A DNA stretch of 64,000 nucleotides from Comamonas sp. BIGb0152 (GCF_024809975.1 NZ_JANUDY010000010.1:124001-188000); one strand, 5' to 3'. Shown: positions 36,490 through 44,378, counted from the first letter of the stretch. Numbers and translations are program-made. Notes: generated by a model not told the origin, from the sequence alone.

Positions 36490-36600
36490 ATGGACCCCGA
36501 ACCTGATCCTTCTATGCGCTGCTGCAAGCGCCCAACCCATTTGCAGCCCACTCCAGTCACCACCCATCGGGCACTCGCTCCGAGGTCATCGCGCATCTAG
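36490..36600 (+). CDS. Leader peptide with MgtL-like acidic/proline start
   Basis: A 36-codon ORF with a very strong ribosome site (AGGAGAAGAAAAC before the ATG). It begins MDPEPDPSMRCCKRP and is rich in Pro overall. The first residues alternate acid and proline just like the Salmonella MgtL peptide (MEPDPTP). In MgtL that sequence makes the ribosome fall apart at low Mg2+ and switches on the downstream Mg2+ transporter. Here the downstream genes are CorA-family proteins. The stop codon lies 12 bases before a hairpin that covers the next ribosome site. Function is inference from sequence and place. Confidence 0.6.
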   Translation: MDPEPDPSMRCCKRPTHLQPTPVTTHRALAPRSSRI

Positions 36601-36612
36601 ATGCATGAGAGG

Positions 36613-36636
36613 CCTTGGCGGCAGGCTGCCCCAAGG
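36613..36636 (+). promoter_or_regulatory. Hairpin that sequesters the Shine-Dalgarno of the next gene
   Basis: CCTTGG, then GGCAG, pair with CTGCC and CCAAGG. The 3' arm contains the AAGG of the AAGGAGAA ribosome site for the ATG at 36645. A ribosome finishing the leader at 36600 would touch the foot of this stem. Confidence 0.6.
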
Positions 36637-36644
36637 AGAATCTC

Positions 36645-37046
36645 ATGCTGTTCTTCCACTCCCGCTCCCTCCCACTTTTGCAGCGCGTCATCCGGGCCGC
36701 TGTGGTTTCCCGCTCGCCGTCTGCGCTGTCGGCCTTTTTGGCCTCGCACGGCGACAAGCCCTTTGCCCAGGCGCTTTCGGGCCTCTCAGGCCCTGTCATG
36801 GCCGAGGCGCTGTCCCTGTTGACGGCCCAGGACCGCGTTCGGCTGCTGCCCCAATTGAGCCGGGTGGCGCGCAACCGCCTGCACCAGCTCGACCGGGGCG
36901 ATAGGCCCGCAGCCTCTCGCACGGCCAGCCGCTCCCGTGCGCTGTGCTGGCTGATGGGGCCGCGCGCAGATGTGCCCGCAGCGGCCATCCCCTGTGATCT
37001 CCATCGACTGCCGCTGACACCAGCGTCTGCCAAGCGCAGCGCCTGA
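36645..37046 (+). CDS. Small hypothetical protein at the head of the CorA cluster
   Basis: 133 residues with a strong ribosome site (AAGGAGAA). It begins MLFFHSRSLPLLQRVIRAAV and carries repeated helices FAQALSGLSGPVMAEALSLL and TAQDRVRLLPQLSRVARNRL. These look loosely like the helical N-domain repeats of MgtE Mg2+ channels (LxxLP..xxAEALxLL..), but the likeness is weak and could be chance. The last 50 residues are Arg/Ala/Pro rich. No signal peptide or clear TM helix. Its place between a Mg-type leader and CorA genes suggests a regulatory or accessory role. Confidence 0.55.
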   Translation: MLFFHSRSLPLLQRVIRAAVVSRSPSALSAFLASHGDKPFAQALSGLSGPVMAEALSLLTAQDRVRLLPQLSRVARNRLHQLDRGDRPAASRTASRSRALCWLMGPRADVPAAAIPCDLHRLPLTPASAKRSA

Positions 37047-37144
37047 GGCCGCTCTTCGCTCTTTTCACCATGCTGCCCCGCCAGCCCATGACGCACCTAG
37101 TCTGCGTCCTGGGCGGAGCCGGGGCGCCCAGACAAGGCTGCACC

Positions 37145-37486
37145 ATGCCGCATACCCACTGCGTTCCGCCAGGCGGATCGTTTCCATCCGCCCAACTGCC
37201 CCTCCATACCTTGGTCTGGAGTCGGCCTGCGCGCCGACCTTGTCGCGTGCTGCCGCAGGCACCCCGCTCCTGGTCGCGCTATGAGCGGCTGTCATTCTCG
37301 ATGCTGGGCCTCACCTGGGGCATCCTGGTTCTGGCCGTGGCGGCTTTGCATGTGGGCAATTACGACCGGGAGACCAAGACCTCGTCCACCTCGGGCTCGC
37401 ATTCGGGCTTTTATGAAAGCGCGCGTGCGATCAAGTCCGATATGCCACCACCCCAGCTGCAGACCCCGCAAGGATCGCCCCCATGA
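37145..37486 (+). CDS. Small single-pass membrane protein coupled to CorA paralogue 1
   Basis: 113 residues from the ATG at 37145 (start uncertain; an ATG at 37070 or a later one is possible). One TM helix lies near residues 53-71 (MLGLTWGILVLAVAALHVG), followed by NYDRETKTSSTS and a Pro-rich end. The stop overlaps the CorA-1 start (ATGA at 37483-37486), so they are made together. The AALHV motif at the end of the TM helix recurs in the small protein before CorA-2. No family is known to me. Confidence 0.6.
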   Translation: MPHTHCVPPGGSFPSAQLPLHTLVWSRPARRPCRVLPQAPRSWSRYERLSFSMLGLTWGILVLAVAALHVGNYDRETKTSSTSGSHSGFYESARAIKSDMPPPQLQTPQGSPP

Positions 37487-38433
37487 ACCTCCACCAACGA
37501 CCCGATCTTTCTCCCCCTGCCGCAGACGCACGCCCTGATGCCATGCCCGCCTGGCTGCGGATCAGCGCCGACGAGTCCGGCAAGCTGGCCGGGCTCCTGC
37601 AAAGCCTGAGCATCGACCTGAACCACAGCTTGCAAGGCAATCTGAGCCACGACGGCGATCGCAGCTACTTTGCGATCACCTTTTTGGGCATGGAGCAGGG
37701 GCGCAAGCAGGCCAGCCGCGTCGTGTTGGTTGTCGGCCGTGGCATGGCCTTGTCGCTGGAGCCCAGCCCGGCGCCACAGGCCTTGGAGATGGCGCAGAGC
37801 CGGTTAGGGCGCCAGGGGCACGCGGCGGGCGCATTCGAGAGCTTTGCAGTGATTTTGCAGGCGATCAATGATGCCTGCGATGAGCTGCTGGACGCGCTCA
37901 ACAGCGATTTGGGCCGGGTCTTGGTGCAGACCAATTCCGTGCTCAATAGCCTGGAGGCGCGGGATCGCGATTTCGGCGTCAGCGATGTGGTCTCGGCCCA
38001 GCTTGATTTGGGTGAGGTCGAAGAGCTGCTGTCGGACTGCATCGAGAGCCAGTTGCAGCTTGCACTGGCTGCCCGCCATGTGCTGTCACGCCTGCCTGCC
38101 AGCGATGCGCAGCTCCAGCCGCTGTTTGCCAGCTTGATCGAGGACATCGAGGCCGTCGAGGACCATGTGAGCTTTGTGCATGACCGGGTGCGGCTGCTGC
38201 AGGCGACCAACAACATGGCGCTGAACGTCAAGCAGAACCAGATCGTCAAGGTCTTCTCCGTGGTGACGGCCGTGTTCCTGCCTGCGATGCTGATCTCCAC
38301 CTACTACAGCATGAATGTGGCCAGGATGCCGATTCTGGAGTGGCAGTACGGCGAGCCCATCACCATCGTGCTGACGGCGGTGCTGGCGCTGTTGCCGCTG
38401 CTCTACGTCAAACACCGAGGCTGGCTGCGCTAA
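37483..38433 (+). CDS. CorA-family protein 1, GMN filter motif changed to SMN
   Basis: 316 residues with a CorA layout: a soluble N-terminal domain, a long stalk helix (HDRVRLLQATNNMALNVKQN), TM1 (IVKVFSVVTAVFLPAMLIST), a short loop, TM2 (PITIVLTAVLALLPLLYV) and the basic end KHRGWLR. In CorA Mg2+ channels the invariant GMN at the end of TM1 forms the ion filter; here residues 276-278 read SMN (YYSMNVARMPILEW). That change would normally abolish Mg2+ transport in characterised CorA, so selectivity or function may differ. Coupled to the small membrane protein upstream. Confidence 0.8.
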   Translation: MNLHQRPDLSPPAADARPDAMPAWLRISADESGKLAGLLQSLSIDLNHSLQGNLSHDGDRSYFAITFLGMEQGRKQASRVVLVVGRGMALSLEPSPAPQALEMAQSRLGRQGHAAGAFESFAVILQAINDACDELLDALNSDLGRVLVQTNSVLNSLEARDRDFGVSDVVSAQLDLGEVEELLSDCIESQLQLALAARHVLSRLPASDAQLQPLFASLIEDIEAVEDHVSFVHDRVRLLQATNNMALNVKQNQIVKVFSVVTAVFLPAMLISTYYSMNVARMPILEWQYGEPITIVLTAVLALLPLLYVKHRGWLR

Positions 38434-38455
38434 ACCGCGCGATGGCCATTGCCAA

Positions 38456-38490
38456 GCCAGGCCAGGCCAGGCCGGGCCGGGCCGGGCCAG
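38456..38490 (+). repeat. Seven tandem GCCAG/GCCGG pentamers
   Basis: Seven 5-bp units in the gap between CorA-1 and the second small membrane gene. Could be slippage-prone or form RNA structure; it is noncoding as annotated. Confidence 0.7.
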
Positions 38491-38559
38491 TCCGGGCTGC
38501 CAACGACTGGCGCTGCCAAGTTGCCCTTATGGCTTACCCCCTTCACAAGAGATACTCCG

Positions 38560-38916
38560 ATGCCGCATCCCATTGACCAAACCAAGACCACGTACACGAC
38601 GCTCTCCCGCAACCTGGAGGGTCTCGTCTGGAATGCCGATCTGACACTGCAGGACGCGAGCCAGGCGGCCATGCAGCGCCGCCAGGCCATCAACGAGGCA
38701 CGTGCCAACCGCCCACGCACAGCGCAGATCGAGCGCGAAATCATGATCGCCGTGGTGGTGCTGTACGCGCTCATTATGGGCAGCTTTGCAGCGCTGCATG
38801 TTTACGGTGGCTATGTGATGGCAGCGCAAGACAAACCCTCAGCACTGGCTGAGCCAGCCGAGCCCGCCGAGCAGCGCGGTCCCGTGGTGCTGGCGACCCC
38901 GGCGGAGCAACCATGA
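38560..38916 (+). CDS. Small single-pass membrane protein coupled to CorA paralogue 2
   Basis: 118 residues, start at 38560. A charged N-terminal helical part (QAAMQRRQAINEARANRPRT) leads to one TM helix (IMIAVVVLYALIMGSFAALHV), then YGGYVMAAQDK and a Pro/Glu tail. The AALHV motif and following Gly/Tyr match the small protein before CorA-1, so the two are likely paralogues. The stop overlaps the CorA-2 start (ATGA at 38913-38916). Family unknown. Confidence 0.7.
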   Translation: MPHPIDQTKTTYTTLSRNLEGLVWNADLTLQDASQAAMQRRQAINEARANRPRTAQIEREIMIAVVVLYALIMGSFAALHVYGGYVMAAQDKPSALAEPAEPAEQRGPVVLATPAEQP

Positions 38917-39866
38917 ACTCGGCGCATATCAATGCCAATATCGCTGGCGGTCTGATGGATGCGCGCCTGGCCCAAGCTGGCTGGCTGCGGCTGAGCAGCG
39001 CACAGCGCGATTCCTTGGAGGCCGTGCAGCGCCTACAGGGCCTCGATCTGTGCACCCGGCGCGGTAGGGCGGCGCTGGAAGAGGGCGATTTTGTCGTGAT
39101 TCCTGTGGAACTGGTGATTTGCCAGGATGGCGAGTTTCTCGAAACCACCGTGGTCTTCGCCCTGGGCAAGCAGGTGTTGATCAGCGTGGAGCAAGGCCTG
39201 CGTTTAGATGCGTTGGACCAGGCCGGTGAGCAGCTGTTTGCGGCCATGGGCGACGGTTGTGCGCTCGACCCCTGCGCGATGCTGTTTTGCATGCTCGAAG
39301 CGCTCAATGACGCCGCCCATGGGACCATACGCGATATCGCCGCGCGCCTGGATGAACGCAGCGATGCCGTGGCCGCCGCCAGTGGCGGCTTTGATACGGC
39401 CAAGCGCCAGGCCGGCGTGGCCGATATTGCCGACACGGCCATCGCGCTGGGTGAGGCGGAAGAGCTGGTGGCCAAAACGGTTGAGGGCCAGTTGATGCTG
39501 GCGCGCGCAGGCCGCTGGCTGCGCCGGGCCGCGGGCGATGCGCGCTTTGCCCAGCGCCTGCCGGTGCTGCTGGCCGATATCCACAGCCTGCGCCGTTATG
39601 CCCGCTTCCAGCACGACAAGATCCGCAACCTGCAGCAGTCGCTGATGACCACCTTGGACATCAAGCAAAACCAGGTGATCAAGGTGTTTACCGTCGTCAC
39701 CGCCGTCTTCACGCCGCCGACCTTGGTGGCTGCGTTCTATGGGCAGAACTTTGCCTATATGCCGGAGCTGGAGTTGCCCTGGGGGGAGTGGATGGTGATG
39801 GCGCTGACGGGCCTGTTCGCCTTGATGCCCCTGGCCTACATCAAACGCAAGGGCTGGATGCGATGA
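38913..39866 (+). CDS. CorA-family protein 2, GMN filter motif changed to GQN
   Basis: 317 residues. Same layout as CorA-1: stalk helix (RRYARFQHDKIRNLQQSLMT), TM1 (VIKVFTVVTAVFTPPTLVAA), filter loop, TM2 (WMVMALTGLFALMPLAYI) and KRKGWMR. The filter at residues 277-279 is GQN within FYGQNFAYMPELE; apart from Gln for Met this loop is close to the canonical YGMNFxxMPE. Gln in this place is not known to me in a studied Mg2+ channel. The stop overlaps the start of CorA-3. Confidence 0.82.
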   Translation: MNSAHINANIAGGLMDARLAQAGWLRLSSAQRDSLEAVQRLQGLDLCTRRGRAALEEGDFVVIPVELVICQDGEFLETTVVFALGKQVLISVEQGLRLDALDQAGEQLFAAMGDGCALDPCAMLFCMLEALNDAAHGTIRDIAARLDERSDAVAAASGGFDTAKRQAGVADIADTAIALGEAEELVAKTVEGQLMLARAGRWLRRAAGDARFAQRLPVLLADIHSLRRYARFQHDKIRNLQQSLMTTLDIKQNQVIKVFTVVTAVFTPPTLVAAFYGQNFAYMPELELPWGEWMVMALTGLFALMPLAYIKRKGWMR

Positions 39867-40762
39867 ACCCGATCCCAGAGTTGTCTGCCTGGCGTCGACT
39901 GCATGCCAGCAGCCCCGAGGCGCTGCAAGCGCTTGGCCAGCACCATGGCATGGACCTGGTGCCCCAGATGGCGGCGCGGCCAGGCGCTGCCCTGCGCATC
40001 CGTTGTGCCCGCGTGCAAGAGGGGCAGGTGCTGGTTGCCGACCTGCTTTGGTGCGCGTCTGGCGATGCCCAGTGCTTGTACACGGTGGAAACCGGCTACC
40101 CCATGCTGCGCCCGGGCCAGGCGCTGGAGCGCATTCAAGCCCAGGGCTTGTCGCCCGACAGCGCCCAGGCCATCGCACTCGTGCTGCTGCACCAGCTGCT
40201 GGCCCAGGCCAGCCTGGTGCTCGATCGCATCGACGAGGGCCTTGCGGTCTCCATGCAATCGCTGCGGGCCTTTCAGCTGGCGGTTGGCACCCAGGGCACG
40301 CGTGGTGCGCAAGACCTGACCGATGTTGACAGCCATCTGTCCATGCTCAACCGCCCGCTGTCGGTAGTGCTGCAGTCGCTGGACGACCTGGCGCGGGCGG
40401 CGTCACACCTTCGCCGTGTTGCCTGGCGCGGGCCCGTGGGGGACCGGCTCCCGGTCGATGGCTTGCTCGCTGAGATTGAAGGCGTGCAGCGCAGAGGGCG
40501 CTTCATGCTGGAGCGCCAGCGCTTCCATCGCCGCGCGGCCGAGGAGACTGTGGCCACCAGCGACCTGAATGTCACCAAGGTCTTCAGTGTGCTCTGGGCG
40601 GCTTTTATTCCGGGCACGGCCTTGATCAACTGGTACGGGCAGAACTTCCGCGTGATGCCCGAGCTGTCCTGGGAGGGCTCGCTGTGGATGCAGCTGCTCG
40701 CCGTGCTGGTGCTCACGGCCATACCGGTCTGGATGGTCAAGCAATCGGGCAGCTTGCGCTGA
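39863..40762 (+). CDS. CorA-family protein 3, GMN filter motif changed to GQN
   Basis: 299 residues; ATG at 39863 overlaps the CorA-2 stop. TM1 is VTKVFSVLWAAFIPGTALIN, the filter at residues 259-261 is GQN (WYGQNFRVMPELSW), and TM2 is LLAVLVLTAIPVWMV with the end KQSGSLR. It is slightly shorter and more diverged than the other two, and TM1 contains Trp. Being translationally coupled to CorA-2 suggests the two could form a mixed pentamer, as CorA works as a pentamer; that is inference. Confidence 0.8.
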   Translation: MNPIPELSAWRRLHASSPEALQALGQHHGMDLVPQMAARPGAALRIRCARVQEGQVLVADLLWCASGDAQCLYTVETGYPMLRPGQALERIQAQGLSPDSAQAIALVLLHQLLAQASLVLDRIDEGLAVSMQSLRAFQLAVGTQGTRGAQDLTDVDSHLSMLNRPLSVVLQSLDDLARAASHLRRVAWRGPVGDRLPVDGLLAEIEGVQRRGRFMLERQRFHRRAAEETVATSDLNVTKVFSVLWAAFIPGTALINWYGQNFRVMPELSWEGSLWMQLLAVLVLTAIPVWMVKQSGSLR

Positions 40763-40933
40763 ATGCAGGTGCTTTTGACTGAAGGGCGTCACAGGGCGGT
40801 GCGGGCATGGCCTCAGCGGCCCGCTGTTCTGGATGCCTGTCCCTGAGTCCTTGGGTTGTTTTTTGCACCAATGCTTTGTTGCCCGCTTGCCCTTTATCTT
40901 TCACCTGCCTATCTTCAGCTACCGGGCCCAGCC

Positions 40934-42139
40934 ATGTACCTCTTAGCCATGCCATTTCCGTTTCTTGATTTCATTGCCCCGGGCTCGGCAGCGTCGCCCC
41001 GGCCCCAGCCGCGACCGAGTGGGCCTGGCCTGCTGGTCAGTTGCGCAGCAGCCCTGGCCGCGTGGCTGGCGGCGCCTGTCCATGCCCAGACCGCCGTGCG
41101 CCTGTATGGCACGGTCGATACCGCCATGGCCTGGACCCGGGAGAGTGGCACCGCGACGGTCAAGGGCCTGCTGAGCGGCGGCCAATCGGACTCACTGTGG
41201 GGCTTGCAGGGGCGCGAGATGCTGGGCGGCGGCAGCTACGCCGCCTTTGTGCTGGAGGGCGGTATCGACACAGTCCATGGCGCGCCAGACGATCCAGCAC
41301 GACCGTTCAACTACCAGTCCTGGGTGGGGCTGGGGCATCCCAGCCTGGGGGAGCTGCGGCTGGGGCGCCAATACACCGTAGGCCAGGCCTTTGTCAGTCT
41401 GATCGAGGTGGGGTCGTGGAAGGATTTCGGCCTGGGGGCGCTGATGCGCGCCTCGGACAACTACCAGGTGCCCCGGCAATTGAGCTGGCGCAGCCCGCAG
41501 TGGGGCGGTGTGCAACTGGGAGCCAGTTACAGCTTGGACAGCGCAGACGCGGGCGCAAGCGCCGGCGCCGCCAGTGCATCCCACAAGCTCTATGGCCTGG
41601 CGCTGCGCTACGAAGACGGCCCCTGGCTGCTGGCTGCGAGCTGGGAGCAGGCCAGCAGCGTGCGCCTGCCGGGGATGGGCGACCAGCGCCCCAGTGCTGC
41701 GCAGCTGGGTGCCAGCTACAACTTTGGCTTTGCACGCTTGGCCGCTGGCTGGAGCCGCCAGCGCAATGGCTTTGTCGGGCGCAATGGCGGTGATGGCCCT
41801 GTCGAGCTGCAGGCGGCAGGCCTCCAAGGGCTGGGGCCGATCGAGTTTGTGGATGGCGGCCGCCTGGATGCCCTCTATGTGGGGGCGTCCATTCCCGCTG
41901 GCCCGGGAGAGCTGCAGCTGCAATGGTCCCAGGCGCGGCCCAACTGGGCATGGCAGGGCAGTGGCGCAAGCGCCAAAACCAGCCAGGTGATGTCTCTGGG
42001 CTACATCCACCCGCTGTCGCTGCGCACCAGCCTGTATGCTTTTGTGGCCCATGGCCGGGCCTATGCACTGGATGCGGCCGTGGATGCGACGCAGCCCACC
42101 GTGAGCCGCATGGCTTTTGGAGTGAATACCCGTTTCTGA
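40934..42139 (+). CDS. Outer-membrane porin (betaproteobacterial Gram-negative porin type)
   Basis: 401 residues from the ATG at 40934 (or 40949). The signal peptide is long, with hydrophobic core LLVSCAAALAAWLAAPVHAQ and cleavage before TAVRLYGTVD, the usual start of burkholderial porins (YGxxD). Many amphipathic beta strands follow, with motifs SWVGLGHPSLGELRLGRQYT and LGASYNFGFARLAAGW. The final residue is Phe (GVNTRF), the BAM recognition signal. It forms a diffusion pore for small solutes. It may be co-expressed with the CorA cluster 171 bases upstream; no terminator is evident between them. Confidence 0.85.
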   Translation: MYLLAMPFPFLDFIAPGSAASPRPQPRPSGPGLLVSCAAALAAWLAAPVHAQTAVRLYGTVDTAMAWTRESGTATVKGLLSGGQSDSLWGLQGREMLGGGSYAAFVLEGGIDTVHGAPDDPARPFNYQSWVGLGHPSLGELRLGRQYTVGQAFVSLIEVGSWKDFGLGALMRASDNYQVPRQLSWRSPQWGGVQLGASYSLDSADAGASAGAASASHKLYGLALRYEDGPWLLAASWEQASSVRLPGMGDQRPSAAQLGASYNFGFARLAAGWSRQRNGFVGRNGGDGPVELQAAGLQGLGPIEFVDGGRLDALYVGASIPAGPGELQLQWSQARPNWAWQGSGASAKTSQVMSLGYIHPLSLRTSLYAFVAHGRAYALDAAVDATQPTVSRMAFGVNTRF

Positions 42140-42241
42140 TGCGGCCCGCCTTTGCCACGATGGCGGGCCCGGGGCGCCGCTTGCCGTGTTAGCCTTTTGC
42201 GATCCATGCACCCCGCATTCACTATTTTTTGACGGAACTTG

Positions 42242-43315
42242 ATGAAGACCCAGCCCCTGCCAACACCGCGCTGGCGCAGCCGAGGCGCCCATTTGACGGC
42301 CATGGTGCTTGCCATTGCCGTGCTGTTTCTGATCGATACCACCACCCGCTACGAAGTGGCGGTGTCGGTGTTCTACACCGTGGTCATCCTGGCCATGGCG
42401 CATGTGCTGGCCGAGCGTGGGCTCATGCGCTTGACAGGGGCTTGTATCGGCCTGACCTGGCTGAGCTTTTTCATCACCACCGATGGCGACTACCGCGCAG
42501 GCCTGATCAATATGCTCATCAGCACGGTGGCCATCTTGATCACCGGCTACCTCGCCTACAAAGCAGAGGCGGCACGCGTAGCGGCCCATGATGCCCAGGA
42601 GCGCCTGCAACGCCTCTCGCGCATCCACAGCCTGGAGGGCTTGACGACCTCGATTGCGCATGAAATCAACCAGCCCCTGGCCGCCATCGTCACCAGCGGC
42701 CATGCCTGCCGGCGCTGGATGGAGCAGGAGCCGCCCAACCTGGACAAGGCCAGGCAGGCGGTGCATCGCATTCTGGGTGATGCGGACCGGGCCAGCGGCA
42801 TCATTGGCCGGGTGCGCAATCTCACCAAAGGTGCGCCTGCCTGCACCCGTCCTTTTGTGTTCAACGCAGCCGTGCGGGAGGTGCTGGCGCTGTCGCAGGC
42901 AGAGCTGCAGCGCCAGTCGATCGCGCTGCGTGCCGACCTGGCAGACGCGCTGCCCCTGGCGCTGGCAGACAGCGTGCAGATTCAGCAAGTCGTCGCCAAC
43001 CTGCTGCGCAATGCGATGGAGGCCAGCGCTGCAGTGGACGTCCCGCGCCGCACCATCCTGCTCGAAACACTTCTGGTGGATGACAAGATCGTCCTGCGGG
43101 TATCGGACAGGGGCGCGGGCCTGCCAGCCGGGGCGCAGGAGAAGGTGTTTGAAGCCTTCTGGACCACCAAGCACGAGGGAATGGGCGTGGGCCTGAGCAT
43201 CAGCCGCAGCATGGTGGAAGCCAATGGCGGCCACATCTGGGCCGAGCCCCGTGCCCAGGGTGGTGCGGTGTTTGCGTTCAGCGTGCCGGTGGCACAAGAG
43301 GAGGCCGCAGCATGA
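42242..43315 (+). CDS. Sensor histidine kinase, FixL/DctB-like core with multi-pass N-terminus
   Basis: 357 residues from the ATG at 42242 with GACGGAAC ahead of it. Four membrane helices fill the first 110 residues (AMVLAIAVLFLIDT, VSVFYTVVILAMAHVLA, LTGACIGLTWLSFFI, LISTVAILITGYLA). A short coiled linker leads to the kinase: H box SIAHEINQPLAAIV, N box NLLRNAMEAS, G1 DRGAGLPAG, G2 MGVGLSISRS. The stop overlaps the regulator start (ATGA, 43312-43315). A porin lies just upstream, so the system might control envelope transport. Confidence 0.87.
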   Translation: MKTQPLPTPRWRSRGAHLTAMVLAIAVLFLIDTTTRYEVAVSVFYTVVILAMAHVLAERGLMRLTGACIGLTWLSFFITTDGDYRAGLINMLISTVAILITGYLAYKAEAARVAAHDAQERLQRLSRIHSLEGLTTSIAHEINQPLAAIVTSGHACRRWMEQEPPNLDKARQAVHRILGDADRASGIIGRVRNLTKGAPACTRPFVFNAAVREVLALSQAELQRQSIALRADLADALPLALADSVQIQQVVANLLRNAMEASAAVDVPRRTILLETLLVDDKIVLRVSDRGAGLPAGAQEKVFEAFWTTKHEGMGVGLSISRSMVEANGGHIWAEPRAQGGAVFAFSVPVAQEEAAA

Positions 43316-43920
43316 GCGAGGCCGCCATGGTGTACGTGGTCGATGACGACAACTCGGTGCGCGCCGCGCTGGAGGATTTGCTCGCCTCCGTTGGTCTGCA
43401 GGTGCGGGCCTTTGCGTCCACCGCCGAGTTGCTTGCCCAGCCGCTGGCCGATGCGCCTGCCTGCCTGGTGCTGGATGTGCGCATGCCTGGGCAAAGCGGC
43501 ATGGAGTTTCAGCGCCAGATGCAGTCGCTGGGCCTGCATCTGCCGGTGGTGTTCATCACCGGCCATGGCGATATTCCGATGGGGGTCAAAGCCATTAAGA
43601 GCGGTGCCATCGACTTTCTGGCCAAACCCTTTCGGGACCAGGACCTGCTCGATGCGATCCACCAAGGCATTGAACAAAACCGTGCCTGGCGCCTGCAGCA
43701 GGCCGCCCGGGCGGAGATCCAGGGCCGTTGGCAGACACTCAATGACGGCGAGCGCGAGGTAGTGCGCCTGGTGGTGCAAGGGCTGTTGAACAAACAAATT
43801 GCACACCAATTGCAGCTGAGCGAAGTCACCGTGAAAGTGCGCCGGGGCCATGCCATGCGCAAGCTGCAGCTGACATCGCTGGCCGACCTGGTTCGCCTGA
43901 CCGAAAAACTGGGGCTGTAA
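43312..43920 (+). CDS. FixJ/NarL-type response regulator
   Basis: 202 residues. Receiver with VYVVDDDNSVRAAL, phospho-Asp in CLVLDVRMPGQSG, FITGHGD and DFLAKPFRDQDL, all typical of FixJ/TtrR regulators. A LuxR-type helix-turn-helix follows (LNDGEREVVRLVVQGLLNKQ, IAHQLQLSEVTVKVRRGHAM). It is coupled to the kinase gene. Targets are unknown; the nearest candidates are the porin and CorA genes upstream or the iron operon downstream. Confidence 0.88.
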   Translation: MSEAAMVYVVDDDNSVRAALEDLLASVGLQVRAFASTAELLAQPLADAPACLVLDVRMPGQSGMEFQRQMQSLGLHLPVVFITGHGDIPMGVKAIKSGAIDFLAKPFRDQDLLDAIHQGIEQNRAWRLQQAARAEIQGRWQTLNDGEREVVRLVVQGLLNKQIAHQLQLSEVTVKVRRGHAMRKLQLTSLADLVRLTEKLGL

Positions 43921-44378
43921 ATCGGCCGGCCTGCCTGTGGCACCGCGCGGGCTTGCACCAAGCCCTTGGGCTGGGAGCCAGCGGTGCTTACGCCATGTTG
44001 ACGGCAGGGGTGTTTCTTTGCGATGCGTTGCTATCTAATTGATAGCTTTAATCCCATATGTGTGATGCTAAAATGCCGCTTTTTGCTTGTAAAAAATGTG
44101 CCAGGGTGTAGGCGGTGCCTGTGGCCTCCCCCAGCAGTGGCGGTTTGGTCTTAATATGCTGCACCTGCCTTTGCTGCATCGCCGCATTGCTGTGGCCTGC
44201 GGGCCCCTTGCAGGAGCGCGGTAGGCCGTTGAAAGCGCGGCCATCGCAGGCATTGCAGCCGTGCCCACCACAGGCCCGGGCGTAGGCCCTGTGCGGCTTG
44301 GAATTTATCGACAGAACTGAGAAAGATCAGCAGGGGTGCCGCCCGCCGGTGAGCGCCCCCGCTTGAGCAACACATTAC
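43921..44378. other. Intergenic region upstream of the iron-uptake operon
   Basis: No gene recognised. Contains the inverted repeat GCTATC-TAATT-GATAGC at 44030-44046, a palindrome type common between Comamonadaceae genes, and an AT-rich stretch to about 44095 that probably holds the promoter. I could not find a convincing Fur box. Confidence 0.4.

Noticed and set aside
36296..36904. 202-codon open frame over the leader and first small gene of the CorA cluster
   Set aside because: Wrong frame relative to the two ORFs with strong ribosome sites; Pro/Arg-rich shadow composition.
37172..37192. Hairpin GGCGGAT-ATCCGCC considered as part of a Mg2+ riboswitch (M-box)
   Set aside because: A single stem inside a coding frame; none of the conserved M-box elements were recognised.
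41192..43297. 701-codon minus-strand open frame
   Set aside because: Antisense to the porin and sensor kinase genes, which have clear motifs.
44030..44046. Inverted repeat GCTATC-TAATT-GATAGC considered as a Fur box
   Set aside because: It does not match the Fur consensus and is of a kind seen between many genes in this family.
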